Source of the DNA: Pirellula sp.
GTDB taxonomy: Bacteria; Planctomycetota; Planctomycetia; Pirellulales; Lacipirellulaceae
Direction of reading: 5' to 3'
DNA: 64,000 nt
NCBI GenBank assembly: GCA_013822725.1
Contig: PNKX01000015.1
Location: forward strand, 62,001 to 126,000
Notes under the pieces: model-generated
Seen by the model: only the letters and a program-made list of their open reading frames with translations
Told to the model about the DNA's origin: nothing
Database searches by the model: none
Shown here: positions 55,927-64,000 of the stretch, one piece after another
Layout: each line of letters begins with the position of its first letter
Position numbering within the stretch: the first letter of the stretch is position 1
Position numbers and translations under genes: made by a program

Positions 55927-57569
55927 CTCCAATCGAGTCGAATAAAGCGAAACTCTTGATCGTCGACGACGATTTCGGCAAGCTCATGGCGATAGAGGCC
56001 GTGCTGCAGAGCCTCGACCAAACGCTCGTCTCCGTCACGTCGGGTGAAGAGGCGCTGCGGCGATTGTTGACGGATGACTTCGCCGTCATCTTGCTCGACG
56101 TCAACATGCCCGGGCTCGATGGTTTTGAGACTGCCGAACTTATCCGACGTCGACAGCGTTCGGAACATACGCCGATCATTTTTCTGACAGCCTACGCCGA
56201 TGACGCCTTCGCCGTCCGCGGCTATGCGCTCGGCGCGGTTGACTACTTGCTGATGCCGGCGACGCCGGAAATGTTGCGGGCCAAGATCGGGGTCTTCGTC
56301 GACCTGTTTCAAAAAAGCGAGCAAGTACGACTTCAAGCGGAGCAGCGAGTGCTGCTTGCCCAAGAGCAGGCCGCTCGCGTCGAGGCCGAACGCGCTAGCG
56401 TGGCCAAGAGTCAGTTCTTAACGAACATCAGCCACGAGTTGCGCACACCGATGACGGCGATCATCGGCATGACCGATCTATCGCTGATGGAGACGCTGCC
56501 AACGAACGTTCGCGAGTATCTCAGCGCCGTGCAAACCAATGCGCATCTGCTGTTAGAACTGCTGAACGAAATATTGGATCTGTCAAAGCTTGAAGCCGGC
56601 ACGCTCACATTAGAATCGGCTCCGCTGCAGTTAAGGAACATTCTAGGCGAGTTGAAACATACGTTCGGCCATCGCGCCAATCAGAAAGGATTGAAGTTTG
56701 AGGTCGTCATCGACCCAGCGGTTCCAAATTATCTAATCGGCGATTCGCTGCGGTTGAGGCAAATCATCTTCAATTTGCTGACGAACGCCATCAAGTTTAC
56801 GGAGCGGGGACGAGTAACGCTCGACGTTCGCGTCGAGTCGTGTTGCGATCGTGAAGCGTGGATTCGGTTCGCCGTGATTGACACAGGCATTGGAATTTCA
56901 ACGATCGATCAGGACCGGATTTTCGCTCCGTTCACGCAGGTCGACGCCTCGACGACGCGCCGTCGAGACGGGGCTGGCTTGGGGCTGGCGATTTCCGCCG
57001 ATCTGATTCGAGCCATGGCGGGCAGCCGATCCGTTCGCAGTGAATTGGGACGCGGAAGCGAGTTCCGTTTCACCGTTCCGCTGCTTGTCGATCGGAGAAA
57101 GCTCGATGACGTGCCGCATGCCGCGTCAATCGCATCGTCGCCAGATGTTCTGAGCGAACCCTCTTCCAGGCCGCCCATCCGCGTGTTGTTGGCGGAGGAT
57201 ACGGCCACCAATCAGTTGCTCGTGCGACATGCCTTGAACAAGCGCGGACATCAAGTCGTGGTGGCCGGAGACGGACGCACCGCCGTCGACTATGCGCGGC
57301 GCGGACAATACGACGTTATTCTCATGGACTTGCAAATGCCCGACATGGACGGCTTTGAAGCCACCGCTGCCATTCGCAAATTGCCGGGAAGGCAGCCTCC
57401 CATCATCGCGCTCACGGCCCACACGATGGTAGGCGATCGCGAGCGCTGCCTTTCGGCCGGCATGCAAGACTACCTGTCGAAGCCAATCGATCTGCGCCAG
57501 TTAATTGCCATTGTCGAGCAAACCGCCCAAGTGTCGGTGAACTTGCCGACTCGAATACCATCGAGCTAG
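55923..57569 (+). CDS. Hybrid kinase: receiver-HisKA-HATPase-receiver
   Basis: 548 residues. It overlaps the multi-HAMP kinase gene by 4 bp. N-terminal receiver (about 10-125, [10 protein letters not shown], phosphoacceptor in [14 protein letters not shown]), a short coiled coil (about 130-165), HisKA with [13 protein letters not shown] (about 173), HATPase with [20 protein letters not shown] and GAGLGLAIS, and a C-terminal receiver (about 420-535, [13 protein letters not shown]). No membrane segment. The ATG overlap and shared architecture suggest both kinases work in one phosphorelay. No HPt domain was seen in either protein, so the final acceptor lies elsewhere. Confidence 0.94.
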   Translation: MTPIESNKAKLLIVDDDFGKLMAIEAVLQSLDQTLVSVTSGEEALRRLLTDDFAVILLDVNMPGLDGFETAELIRRRQRSEHTPIIFLTAYADDAFAVRGYALGAVDYLLMPATPEMLRAKIGVFVDLFQKSEQVRLQAEQRVLLAQEQAARVEAERASVAKSQFLTNISHELRTPMTAIIGMTDLSLMETLPTNVREYLSAVQTNAHLLLELLNEILDLSKLEAGTLTLESAPLQLRNILGELKHTFGHRANQKGLKFEVVIDPAVPNYLIGDSLRLRQIIFNLLTNAIKFTERGRVTLDVRVESCCDREAWIRFAVIDTGIGISTIDQDRIFAPFTQVDASTTRRRDGAGLGLAISADLIRAMAGSRSVRSELGRGSEFRFTVPLLVDRRKLDDVPHAASIASSPDVLSEPSSRPPIRVLLAEDTATNQLLVRHALNKRGHQVVVAGDGRTAVDYARRGQYDVILMDLQMPDMDGFEATAAIRKLPGRQPPIIALTAHTMVGDRERCLSAGMQDYLSKPIDLRQLIAIVEQTAQVSVNLPTRIPSS

Positions 57570-57751
57570 GATCAGGAGGCGAGCCCTTGGCGGCTAACCC
57601 GTGAGCAGGAACTCGGCCGTTAGGAGGCCGTCCATCGCAGTTTTTATAGCGGGCAATCGGCGTCTTACGATTCTTATTGCGAGATTGACGATTCATCACT
57701 TTCTTGTGTAAGAACCGAAGGCTCTTTCGCCGCCGCTACGCACTTCGCAGT

Positions 57752-57779
57752 TTGGCGAATCGCGGCGACGGGATATAAT
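57752..57779 (+). promoter_or_regulatory. Candidate promoter for the DUF1559 gene
   Basis: TTGGCG (57752-57757) and a perfect TATAAT (57774-57779) with a 16-bp spacer lie 113 bp upstream of the DUF1559 ATG, in the 322-bp gap 57570-57891, which holds no supported gene. The -35 is only a partial match. Confidence 0.4.
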
Positions 57780-57891
57780 ACCCACTGAACTTGTCCAGGT
57801 GAGCGATTGATTGCTCGAACTCATCCAACCTGCTTGCATTGAAGCAAGCAAGTTCCTTGCCGCTTAGCGTCTTTTTCGAGGAGTCCCGGCG

Positions 57892-59052
57892 ATGGTATCG
57901 CGTTTAACTAGCGAAAATTCTCGCGTCGCCGAGCGTCGCCAGCCTCACAAGGCAATTCCGACTCGCGGACGGCGCGCCGGCGGGTTCACGCTGGTGGAAC
58001 TGCTGGTTGTCATCGCGATCATCGGCGTGCTCGTCGCCCTATTGCTTCCAGCCGTGCAGGCGGCCCGTGAAGCGGCGCGTCGCAATCAATGCATGAACAA
58101 CCTTCGCCAACTTGGCATTGGCATGTTGAATCACGAGACATCCAAAAAGCGATTTGCGCAGAACGAGCAGTACGTTTGGCAGAAAAACGGCGCTACTGGG
58201 CGACGCGACTTAGCCTCCCATCTGGTGATGGTGGCGCCATATGTTGAAGCTACCGGCCTCTATGGCCGGATCGATCTCAATCCCAAGGCAACGAAGGTTC
58301 CTGGCGAGCAATTGGTTGACGGTGTTCCACTACGTCAACTGCCGCTCGCTATATTAACTTGTCCTTCGGACGATAAGACAGGGGTCATCGACCCAAAAAT
58401 GTTCTCTGCCAATAACCAATGGAGTGGCAATATTCGTCCCGGGTCAGTGGCCACTACCAGCTACTGCGGTTCGATGGGCGCCCAACTTATGGGTTGGGGA
58501 GGGTACAACGTCAAAACGCTCGTAGGAACTGCCGGCAACGAAGGACGTGGAACGAACAGCGTCGCTCCGGGGGACGACTGGTTTAATACGACGGCCAAAC
58601 GGACCATTTGCAATAACGCTGCGAATGAGCGCGGAGATTGCCCGGATCCAGCTACTATCAGTGGCGTGTTCAGTCGCAGCGCTTGGGCGGCTGCTCTCCG
58701 CGAGATTGAAGATGGCACTTCGAACACCATCATGATGGGGGAGATTCGCCCATCAACGGCTGCTCACAACTGGATCAACGGCTGGACGCTCTCGGAGGGG
58801 CTATGGTTCGCCACTACGGGTCCGCTGAACGTTGAAACTGATCCAGAATTCACCGGCATCCCGCAACCGACAGGCAAACGTTGGGACAACGACTTCAATA
58901 TTGCGCATGGTTTCAAGTCTCGCCATACAGGCGGCGTCAATTTTATATTCTGCGATGGATCCGTCCATTTTCTCAGTGAATCAATCGACTACAACAACTA
59001 CCAACGCCTCGGAGCTCGCTCCGACAGCGAATCGATTAGCGAAGCACTCTAA
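57892..59052 (+). CDS. DUF1559 protein with type IV prepilin-like N-terminus
   Basis: 386 residues. A leader of about 31 basic residues (RRAGG) is followed by the class III type prepilin segment [20 protein letters not shown], with cleavage expected before Phe. Then [18 protein letters not shown], the invariant block after the pilin helix, and the globular DUF1559 domain ending with [20 protein letters not shown]. The family is one of the most expanded in planctomycetes and thought to form surface or pseudopilin structures; function unproven. A small lipoprotein gene follows 68 bp downstream. The first 30 residues are longer than in many members, which may reflect an alternative start. Confidence 0.95.
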   Translation: MVSRLTSENSRVAERRQPHKAIPTRGRRAGGFTLVELLVVIAIIGVLVALLLPAVQAAREAARRNQCMNNLRQLGIGMLNHETSKKRFAQNEQYVWQKNGATGRRDLASHLVMVAPYVEATGLYGRIDLNPKATKVPGEQLVDGVPLRQLPLAILTCPSDDKTGVIDPKMFSANNQWSGNIRPGSVATTSYCGSMGAQLMGWGGYNVKTLVGTAGNEGRGTNSVAPGDDWFNTTAKRTICNNAANERGDCPDPATISGVFSRSAWAAALREIEDGTSNTIMMGEIRPSTAAHNWINGWTLSEGLWFATTGPLNVETDPEFTGIPQPTGKRWDNDFNIAHGFKSRHTGGVNFIFCDGSVHFLSESIDYNNYQRLGARSDSESISEAL

Positions 59053-59120
59053 AACGCGACCTTCGCTAATTGCTTGCGAAATGCAGACTCCAATCGCCGT
59101 TTACCGGAACCCAAGGGCGT

Positions 59121-59546
59121 ATGATTATTTCACTCCGATTCGCGGCGCTGCTGATGCTCGTATTGGCAATTGGCTGCGGAAAAAGTTCGTCGGGCCCAGT
59201 GACGTATCCTGTCACCGGAAAGGTGACGCTCGGAGGAGCGCCCGTCGCGGGAGCCACCGTTTTCTTTGCTCCTGCTTCGTCCGACGTCGGCGCGACCGCG
59301 CAAACTGATCCTGACGGTTCGTTTAACGTTAAGATCGAATTGGATATGGGAAAATCGTCGAAGGAAGGGCTGCCGGCCGGAGATTATCGCGTCTCTGTTG
59401 TCAAGTTAGAACATCCTGCTGGAGCGCCTTCGCTTTCCAAGCCGCCGCAGAATACGCTCCCTCCGAAGTACGCTGCGGTCGAGTCGACGCCGCTTACCGT
59501 CACCGTGAAGCCTGAGGGAGAGAACCACTTCGAGTTCCCGCTCTAG
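59121..59546 (+). CDS. Small lipoprotein with carboxypeptidase-regulatory-like domain
   Basis: 141 residues from the ATG at 59121. A lipoprotein signal peptide (ISLRFAALLMLVLAIGC, lipobox LAIGC) is followed by a transthyretin/carboxypeptidase-regulatory-like beta sandwich: VTYPVTGKVTLGGAPVAGAT, VFFAPASS, TDPDGSFNV and LPAGDYRVSVV. Planctomycete DUF1559 genes are often followed by such small proteins with this pattern, and they are probably co-expressed. The mature protein should be anchored to a membrane. Binding partners unknown. Confidence 0.88.
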   Translation: MIISLRFAALLMLVLAIGCGKSSSGPVTYPVTGKVTLGGAPVAGATVFFAPASSDVGATAQTDPDGSFNVKIELDMGKSSKEGLPAGDYRVSVVKLEHPAGAPSLSKPPQNTLPPKYAAVESTPLTVTVKPEGENHFEFPL

Positions 59547-59582
59547 GTCGCTTGCCGACTTCGGTTCAGCGGATTGGCTCTC

Positions 59583-59912
59583 TCAGTGTCCCGCTGACGC
59601 CGACGACTCGGCTACCGCCGCGGCCGCTTGCTGGATCAACAAGTGCATGCTCTCGCCGCGTACCGACGTGAGCGCCGTCGGCGCTCCCATCCCGTAACCC
59701 TTCAGCGGGTTGTGCCAGCGAATCTCGCCGGTCGCCGGGTCGAGGCAATAGATGTAGCCGTTGGTCGAGGCGATCAGCCGATCGCCGTCGAGCAGCAGCG
59801 TGACGTAGCCCGACTTCATCTGGTCGTTCGACCAGACGATTTCCCCGCTGTCCCGATCGAGCGCCAGCGCGTAGCCATTGAGTCCGACGAAAATGAGATG
59901 ATCGAAGTTCAT
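59583..59912 (-). CDS. Small PQQ-repeat beta-propeller fragment protein
   Basis: 109 residues from the ATG at 59912. Two PQQ-type repeats are visible: YALALDRDSGEIVWSNDQMK and IYCLDPATGEIRWHNPLKG. A whole PQQ propeller has six to eight blades, so this protein either assembles from several chains or is a conserved short form. It has no signal peptide. The frame is clean, but a decayed remnant of a larger protein cannot be excluded. It lies downstream of the GH127 gene on the same strand, with a gap of 142 bp. Confidence 0.75.
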   Translation of the reverse strand: MNFDHLIFVGLNGYALALDRDSGEIVWSNDQMKSGYVTLLLDGDRLIASTNGYIYCLDPATGEIRWHNPLKGYGMGAPTALTSVRGESMHLLIQQAAAAVAESSASAGH

Positions 59913-60054
59913 GCGTCACGTCGCGTGAGGGTGAAATCGCCGGGCGGGGTCGACGACTCCGATCATCGCGGCGACTCCAATCTAGCCGAGATTCGTCGCC
60001 GGCGTGATGATCTTGCCGAACGTTTTTTTCCGTGGGCGACGCGCCGATTCGGCA

Positions 60055-62544
60055 CTATTCCTCGGGCGCCACGACGACTTCTAAGATGCCGACAGCCGCA
60101 TCAGCCTGCGGCCACATCGTGAGACGCAGCCGTTCGACCGTCACCGGCTCGGCCGGATGGACCACGTTGTACTGGTCCGTCGCGACCCCATACGCGTCGG
60201 TGTTGTAGAGGGCGAACGGCTCCCACGCTCCCGCTCGCTCGACTTCCAGCGTCCACCGCTCGGGGACTTGGACGCCGCCATGATCGTCGTACCAGTAGAC
60301 TTCGATCGTTCGCACGTTCGTTGGCTTCGCCAACTCCAGTTCAACCGTTTGAGGCTTTCCTCGCTCGGGCCAACTCGTCCAGCGCGGGATCGACGTATCG
60401 AACGAGTTCTTAGGTAGCCGCCCGTCGACGATCGCGGCTTCGCGATCCTGGCCGAACGTGTGACTCGCCTTCGCTGAGTTGAACCGTTCCGCGTTATCGC
60501 TGACGAGAATCGCATTGGCGCGCAGCGTCCGCTCATTGTCAGGAATCCAAACTTCCATCGAGCTCACTCCACGGTTGTCCCACGCGAAATACGGGATGAG
60601 CGCCAGCGGCGCCGGTTGCAACGCACCGGCAGCGTCCGTCCGCTGGGCGTCGACGGTCACGGCGAGCACGTCATGACCGGCGATCGAGATCCTCCGTTCG
60701 TCGATTTGTCCTGCGTAAGTGTCCGCCGTGAGGAGGTAATTAAAGACGTGCTGCTCGTTGTCGACCGACTCAGCGCAATAGACGAGCGGACCGCGCGTCA
60801 CCGCGAGACGGCCGCGGTTGGCCTCGACCTCATCGCGGCATTGGCTAGCGCGCACCGGCATGGGCAGATTCAGCTCGATTCGATCGCCCTCCTTCCATTC
60901 CCGTTTGAGCACGGCGAATCCGTTGGCGACTTGAAAATCGTAGACCCGCTCGCCGTTCACACGCAACTCGACCGGCGGCGCCTGCACGCCCGCGGCGTAA
61001 CGGTAGAGTTCGCCCGGCACGAAGCGATCGCTCGTCCAGGTCGGAATCCGTAGTCGCACGTCGAAAGTCGCCGGATTCTCTGGCCGCAGCGTTACCGCGA
61101 TGCGGCCGTCGTAGGGATATGTCGTCTCCTCGATCACCTCGGTCGGCACGCCCCCGAGAGTCAGCGTGGTACGGCTCGCTGCGTAGAGGCCGAGATACAA
61201 TCCCGCGTCATCGGTGGCGAAGATCATCCCCGGCACTTGGGGAATCAGCCGCGCGAGGTTGGTCGGGCAACACGCCGTCCCAAACCAGGGCGCCCGCCCG
61301 GCATGGCCATGGTTAAACGGCCGCGTTCCATCCGCCGCGAGCGGATTGACGTAAAAAAATCGGTCGCCGGCGAAATTCATTCCCGCCAGCGCGTTGTTGT
61401 AGAGGGCAACCTCTGCGACGTCGAGATACTTGGCGTCACGATGGAGCAGGAACATCCGGAAGTTGAAGAAAACGTTCCCGACCGCAGCGCACGTCTCGTT
61501 GAAGGCGTCGGCGTTCGGCAGATCGTATTCCGGCCCAAAACCTTCGATGCCGTGAACCGCTCCAAGTCCCCCTGTGATGTGCATCCGCGTGTCGACGATG
61601 TTCGTCCAAATCTTCTCGAGCGCTTCGTGATAAATATCGAGCCCGAGCATCGCCGCGACGTCGGCCATCCCCGCGTAGAGGTAAGTCGCGCGCACGGCAT
61701 GGCCGACCGGCGCCGTCTGCTTCGCCACGGGGGCATGTTGTTGCGCATAGGTAGCGGAGAACACCCCTTCGCCTTCAGGGCGGTGCGTGACGCCGCGGAT
61801 ATCGAGAAATCGCTGGGCCGTTTTCAAGTAGGAGGGATCGCCCGTCGCTGCGGAAAGGCGAGCTAGCGCCAACTCAATCTCTTCGTGGCCTGGGGCCTGG
61901 TTCACCGGCTTGCCGTCGTTGTACGCCGGATCGCCCTCGAAGAAGACGCGCTCGACATGTCGCGCGCTCTTTTCCGCCACGTCGAGTAGCGACCGCTTCC
62001 CCGTCGCGCGGAAGCACGCGACCGCCGCTTCGTAGAGGTGGCCACAGATGTAAAGCTCGTGGCTGTGGTCGACGTACGCGTACTTGCCGTCGCCCATCAT
62101 ATCGATCGGCAGATGAGGATAGAGCGTTCGCGCGGGATGAAGGTAGCCGTCCGGCTCCTGCGCGGCGGCGATCACGGCGATGATCTCATCCAGCTGCGCT
62201 TCCAGTTTGGCGTCACGCTGGACGGCCAGCAGATACGCGGCGCCCTCCATCACCTTGAAGAGATCGGAAGTGCGGAACCGCTGCGGACCGGGAAGATTGT
62301 CGGGCTTCTTGCCGGCGAGAATCGCGGCGGCAACCTTCAAGTCAGCGAGCGCACCTTCCGTCTGCTGAAACGCGTAAGGCACCAGCACGGTGCGCTGCGT
62401 TTGCAGCCTGGGCAACCAGAATTCGTCGGCCAGCGTCACCTTCTCGAACGAGACCGGCTCGACCGGATACCCAGCGACATCGGCGGCCGCCGCGAGCAAT
62501 GGCCCGCCCAGGAGAGTTGCGACGAGCAGAGATATTCGAACCAT
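60055..62544 (-). CDS. GH127 beta-L-arabinofuranosidase-like protein
   Basis: 829 residues with an N-terminal signal (ISLLVATLLGGPLLAAAAD). An (alpha/alpha)6 barrel (about 30-440) contains the GH127 marks NETCAAVG and FGTACCPTN, which hold the zinc-binding Glu and Cys residues and the catalytic Cys of this family, with HITGGLGAVHGIEGFG before them. Beta-sandwich domains (about 445-680) follow, and a C-terminal discoidin-like module (about 690-829, RTIEVYWYDDHGG). GH127 enzymes release beta-L-arabinofuranose, a pectin side-chain sugar. The C-terminal module is an addition to the basic fold and might bind carbohydrate. Upstream lies a GH32 remnant on the other strand. Confidence 0.92.
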   Translation of the reverse strand: MVRISLLVATLLGGPLLAAAADVAGYPVEPVSFEKVTLADEFWLPRLQTQRTVLVPYAFQQTEGALADLKVAAAILAGKKPDNLPGPQRFRTSDLFKVMEGAAYLLAVQRDAKLEAQLDEIIAVIAAAQEPDGYLHPARTLYPHLPIDMMGDGKYAYVDHSHELYICGHLYEAAVACFRATGKRSLLDVAEKSARHVERVFFEGDPAYNDGKPVNQAPGHEEIELALARLSAATGDPSYLKTAQRFLDIRGVTHRPEGEGVFSATYAQQHAPVAKQTAPVGHAVRATYLYAGMADVAAMLGLDIYHEALEKIWTNIVDTRMHITGGLGAVHGIEGFGPEYDLPNADAFNETCAAVGNVFFNFRMFLLHRDAKYLDVAEVALYNNALAGMNFAGDRFFYVNPLAADGTRPFNHGHAGRAPWFGTACCPTNLARLIPQVPGMIFATDDAGLYLGLYAASRTTLTLGGVPTEVIEETTYPYDGRIAVTLRPENPATFDVRLRIPTWTSDRFVPGELYRYAAGVQAPPVELRVNGERVYDFQVANGFAVLKREWKEGDRIELNLPMPVRASQCRDEVEANRGRLAVTRGPLVYCAESVDNEQHVFNYLLTADTYAGQIDERRISIAGHDVLAVTVDAQRTDAAGALQPAPLALIPYFAWDNRGVSSMEVWIPDNERTLRANAILVSDNAERFNSAKASHTFGQDREAAIVDGRLPKNSFDTSIPRWTSWPERGKPQTVELELAKPTNVRTIEVYWYDDHGGVQVPERWTLEVERAGAWEPFALYNTDAYGVATDQYNVVHPAEPVTVERLRLTMWPQADAAVGILEVVVAPEE

Positions 62545-62690
62545 CAGAGGAATCGCTTTTGGGATTGATTAGGCCGAGGCTGCTGATCCTTCCAGCAACC
62601 CCTATCATTTTATGCGAGTGCTGCGCCGAACGTACGGAGAGTCTTTGTCACCCGCAGGAATTCAGATAGGAAGATTCCGCAACGCGGGTT

Positions 62691-63019
62691 GTGAATGAGC
62701 GTACGTCGGCGTCGATCGCTACAATCGAGACCAAGCGAATTGTTCTCGATATCCGCGGCGCGCAGCTAGCGTACGACTTCGCAACCCAAGAGTTATCATT
62801 CGGCGAGAGCAAGGCCCGCGCGCCGCTCGTCGACGGCAAGCTGACGCTGCGCGTGCTGTCGATCGCGCCTCCGTCGAAGCTTACGCCAACGATGGCAACG
62901 TCACGCTCAGCAACTGCTTCGAACCGGCCTCAAGTAAGCCGGCGTATCACCTGAGCGGCGCCGGCGCGAAGGTCGACAATCTGACCGTCTGGCCAATCAA
63001 GTCAGCTTGGCGGCTGTAG
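62691..63019 (+). pseudogene. Remnant of a GH32-type glycoside hydrolase C-terminal domain
   Basis: About 110 codons of a GH32 (levanase/fructosidase-type) C-terminal beta-sandwich. The first frame reads RIVLDIRGAQLAYDFATQEL and VDGKLTLRVL. It then breaks near 62856-62859, and the next frame continues with VDRASVEAYANDGNVTLSNC to a TAG at 63017-63019. One missing G restores LRVLVDRASVE, the usual GH32 motif. The 5' end is missing too: an in-frame stop lies at 62667. So it is a truncated, frameshifted gene. The homology is judged from remembered motifs. Confidence 0.72.
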
Positions 63020-63024
63020 CATTG

Positions 63025-63112
63025 GCAGCCCCCGGCTCCGCCGGGGGGTAGCACGACGCGGGACAACGTCTGCCGGTATGGCAACCGACCCCCTGGCGGA
63101 GCCCAGGGGCTG
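63025..63112. repeat. GC-rich inverted repeat (AGCCCC family), copy 3 of 3
   Basis: Left arm CAGCCCCCGGCTCCGCCGGG and right arm CCCCTGGCGGAGCCCAGGGG, then CTG. It lies between the GH32 remnant and the 3' end of the haem protein gene. Similar to 10362-10456 and 17391-17476. Confidence 0.78.
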
Positions 63113-63118
63113 AAAGCG

Positions 63119-64000
63119 TTACTCGTTTGTTTCTATGTCCTTCGCGGCCAGTTCCCCTTCGTGCTCGCTGTCATCCTCCGCCAACGTCAACCGGTACGAA
63201 AACGCTCCCAGCAATTCACCGCGCTGGACGTTGTGGCAGTCAAGACACTGCTTCGCCGCTCGCAGCGAGCCGAGCATCTGGTACTCGGCGCCCTCGCTCT
63301 GCACGACAAGATCCTCTTGCAAGCGCAGTTTCTCAAGCGCCGACGCCTCAAACTCGTTCAACTCTCTCGTCGGCGCCGTATTACTGCTCAGTTGATCCAT
63401 CCGCGGCAGATGGTCGAGCACGTAGACCCGCGGCCCGTCGAACTTCAGCAGGCTGACGAGTTCGATGCGATCAATCGACCATTTGGGCCGTTCCTTGGAG
63501 CGCGCTAGCGGATGATGGTGGAAGGCGTGTGGAACGAATCTCACCACTTTTGTGCGTGGTGCAAGAATATTGCCGTACCCTTCCGGATCGAGGAAGTCGA
63601 TTCGACTAGCGTCATGCACTTTATCAATCGGACTTTCTGCATTGAGAATGTCTCCAGCGTGCCAGCTAATCCATCCATCTTGTTCGTCGTTGAGTGCGGC
63701 GTTAGCGAAATCGATGTCGCGCAATGGCGATACTTCGATCGTCTCTTTTCGAGGCGGACCTAGCCGCGAAATGCCGAAGCCGGATGCCCGTACGAACTGT
63801 TCGTACTCTCGATCGTGAATTTGCCGCAAGTGAACTGTCCGCCAGTCGCGCTGCTGGAAAATCTGCTCATCTTCCGTCAGCTTAGCGTTCATGGCAGGCG
63901 TCATCCCAATGACGGCTTCTGTCGATGGCTGCTTGCCTTCGTACGCCAGTCGATTCTCCAGCGACTCGATGGGAAACAGTTCTCGCAATTCGGCAATGCG
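63119..64000 (-). CDS. Haem-binding protein with CxxCH motif, 5' end outside window
   Basis: Partial: the frame is open to the window edge, so the start is not visible. About 294 residues are seen. Near the C-terminus is AAKQCLDCHNVQRGELLGAFSYRL, a single CxxCH haem motif with a following Tll0287-like or DUF3365-like context (inference). The remainder is soluble with WISWHAGDILNAE and VVRFVPHAFHHHPL. The mature protein is probably exported, but the signal would lie outside the window. It ends 7 bp from a GC-rich palindrome. It could be a redox carrier or sensor; no partner gene is in view. Confidence 0.8.
   Translation of the reverse strand, partial: RIAELRELFPIESLENRLAYEGKQPSTEAVIGMTPAMNAKLTEDEQIFQQRDWRTVHLRQIHDREYEQFVRASGFGISRLGPPRKETIEVSPLRDIDFANAALNDEQDGWISWHAGDILNAESPIDKVHDASRIDFLDPEGYGNILAPRTKVVRFVPHAFHHHPLARSKERPKWSIDRIELVSLLKFDGPRVYVLDHLPRMDQLSSNTAPTRELNEFEASALEKLRLQEDLVVQSEGAEYQMLGSLRAAKQCLDCHNVQRGELLGAFSYRLTLAEDDSEHEGELAAKDIETNE

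Noticed and set aside
48838-59546. Genomic island integrated at tRNA-Val
   Set aside because: The region after the tRNA looks somewhat less GC-rich, but no integrase and no direct repeat of the tRNA 3' end were seen, and the genes are typical of planctomycetes.

Overview
The window looks like a chromosomal segment of a planctomycete, most likely a member of the Pirellulales. The evidence is a DUF1559 prepilin-like protein, a PEP-CTERM protein built of GloVer repeats, a DUF6807 protein, a doubled ExbB/ExbD-type gene set, planctomycete-style sugar catabolism genes and high-GC coding sequence. There is no phage, integrase, insertion sequence or CRISPR array. The assignment is from recognised families, not from a database search.

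Layout. 1-1026: end of a haem-copper oxidase operon (subunits III and IV). 1326-8944: a Tat-exported protein of unknown function, a double-DUF4189 secreted protein, an ABC exporter pair resembling YbbA/YbbP, and an RsmC-like methyltransferase. 9086-15904: four genes forming two MotA/TolQ/ExbB-like and two ExbD/MotB-like membrane proteins, probably one proton-driven machine. 15984-21432: housekeeping genes (Rrf2 regulator, lspA, DksA-like protein, thrC, dapB) and small conserved proteins.

21566-45041: a pectin/galacturonate locus. It holds a secreted pectate lyase-GH43 fusion, a Na+/solute symporter with a 36-residue partner too small for routine gene calling, a GH28 polygalacturonase-like enzyme, an AraC/XylR-type regulator, UxaE and UxaC for galacturonate, an SDR-type fructuronate reductase, a KDG kinase, a DUF3826 protein and a second pectate lyase. 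A large CheB-CheR hybrid kinase sits in the middle. Mannonate dehydratase and KDPG aldolase are not in the window. 60055-63019 adds a GH127 arabinofuranosidase and the frameshifted remnant of a GH32 enzyme.

45437-59912: a Ser/Thr kinase, a small c-type cytochrome, a membrane protein, tRNA-Val(UAC), a soluble 2098-residue kinase with eleven 92-residue HAMP-type repeats, an overlapping second hybrid kinase, the DUF1559 protein, a small lipoprotein and a small PQQ-repeat protein. The right edge cuts a haem-binding protein.

The most unusual non-coding feature is a set of long quasi-palindromes in at least ten intergenic gaps. Each is built from short words repeated about every 8-11 nt, several dialects exist, and some copies nest one dialect inside another. 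The most interesting protein system is the doubled ExbB/ExbD set at 9-16 kb.
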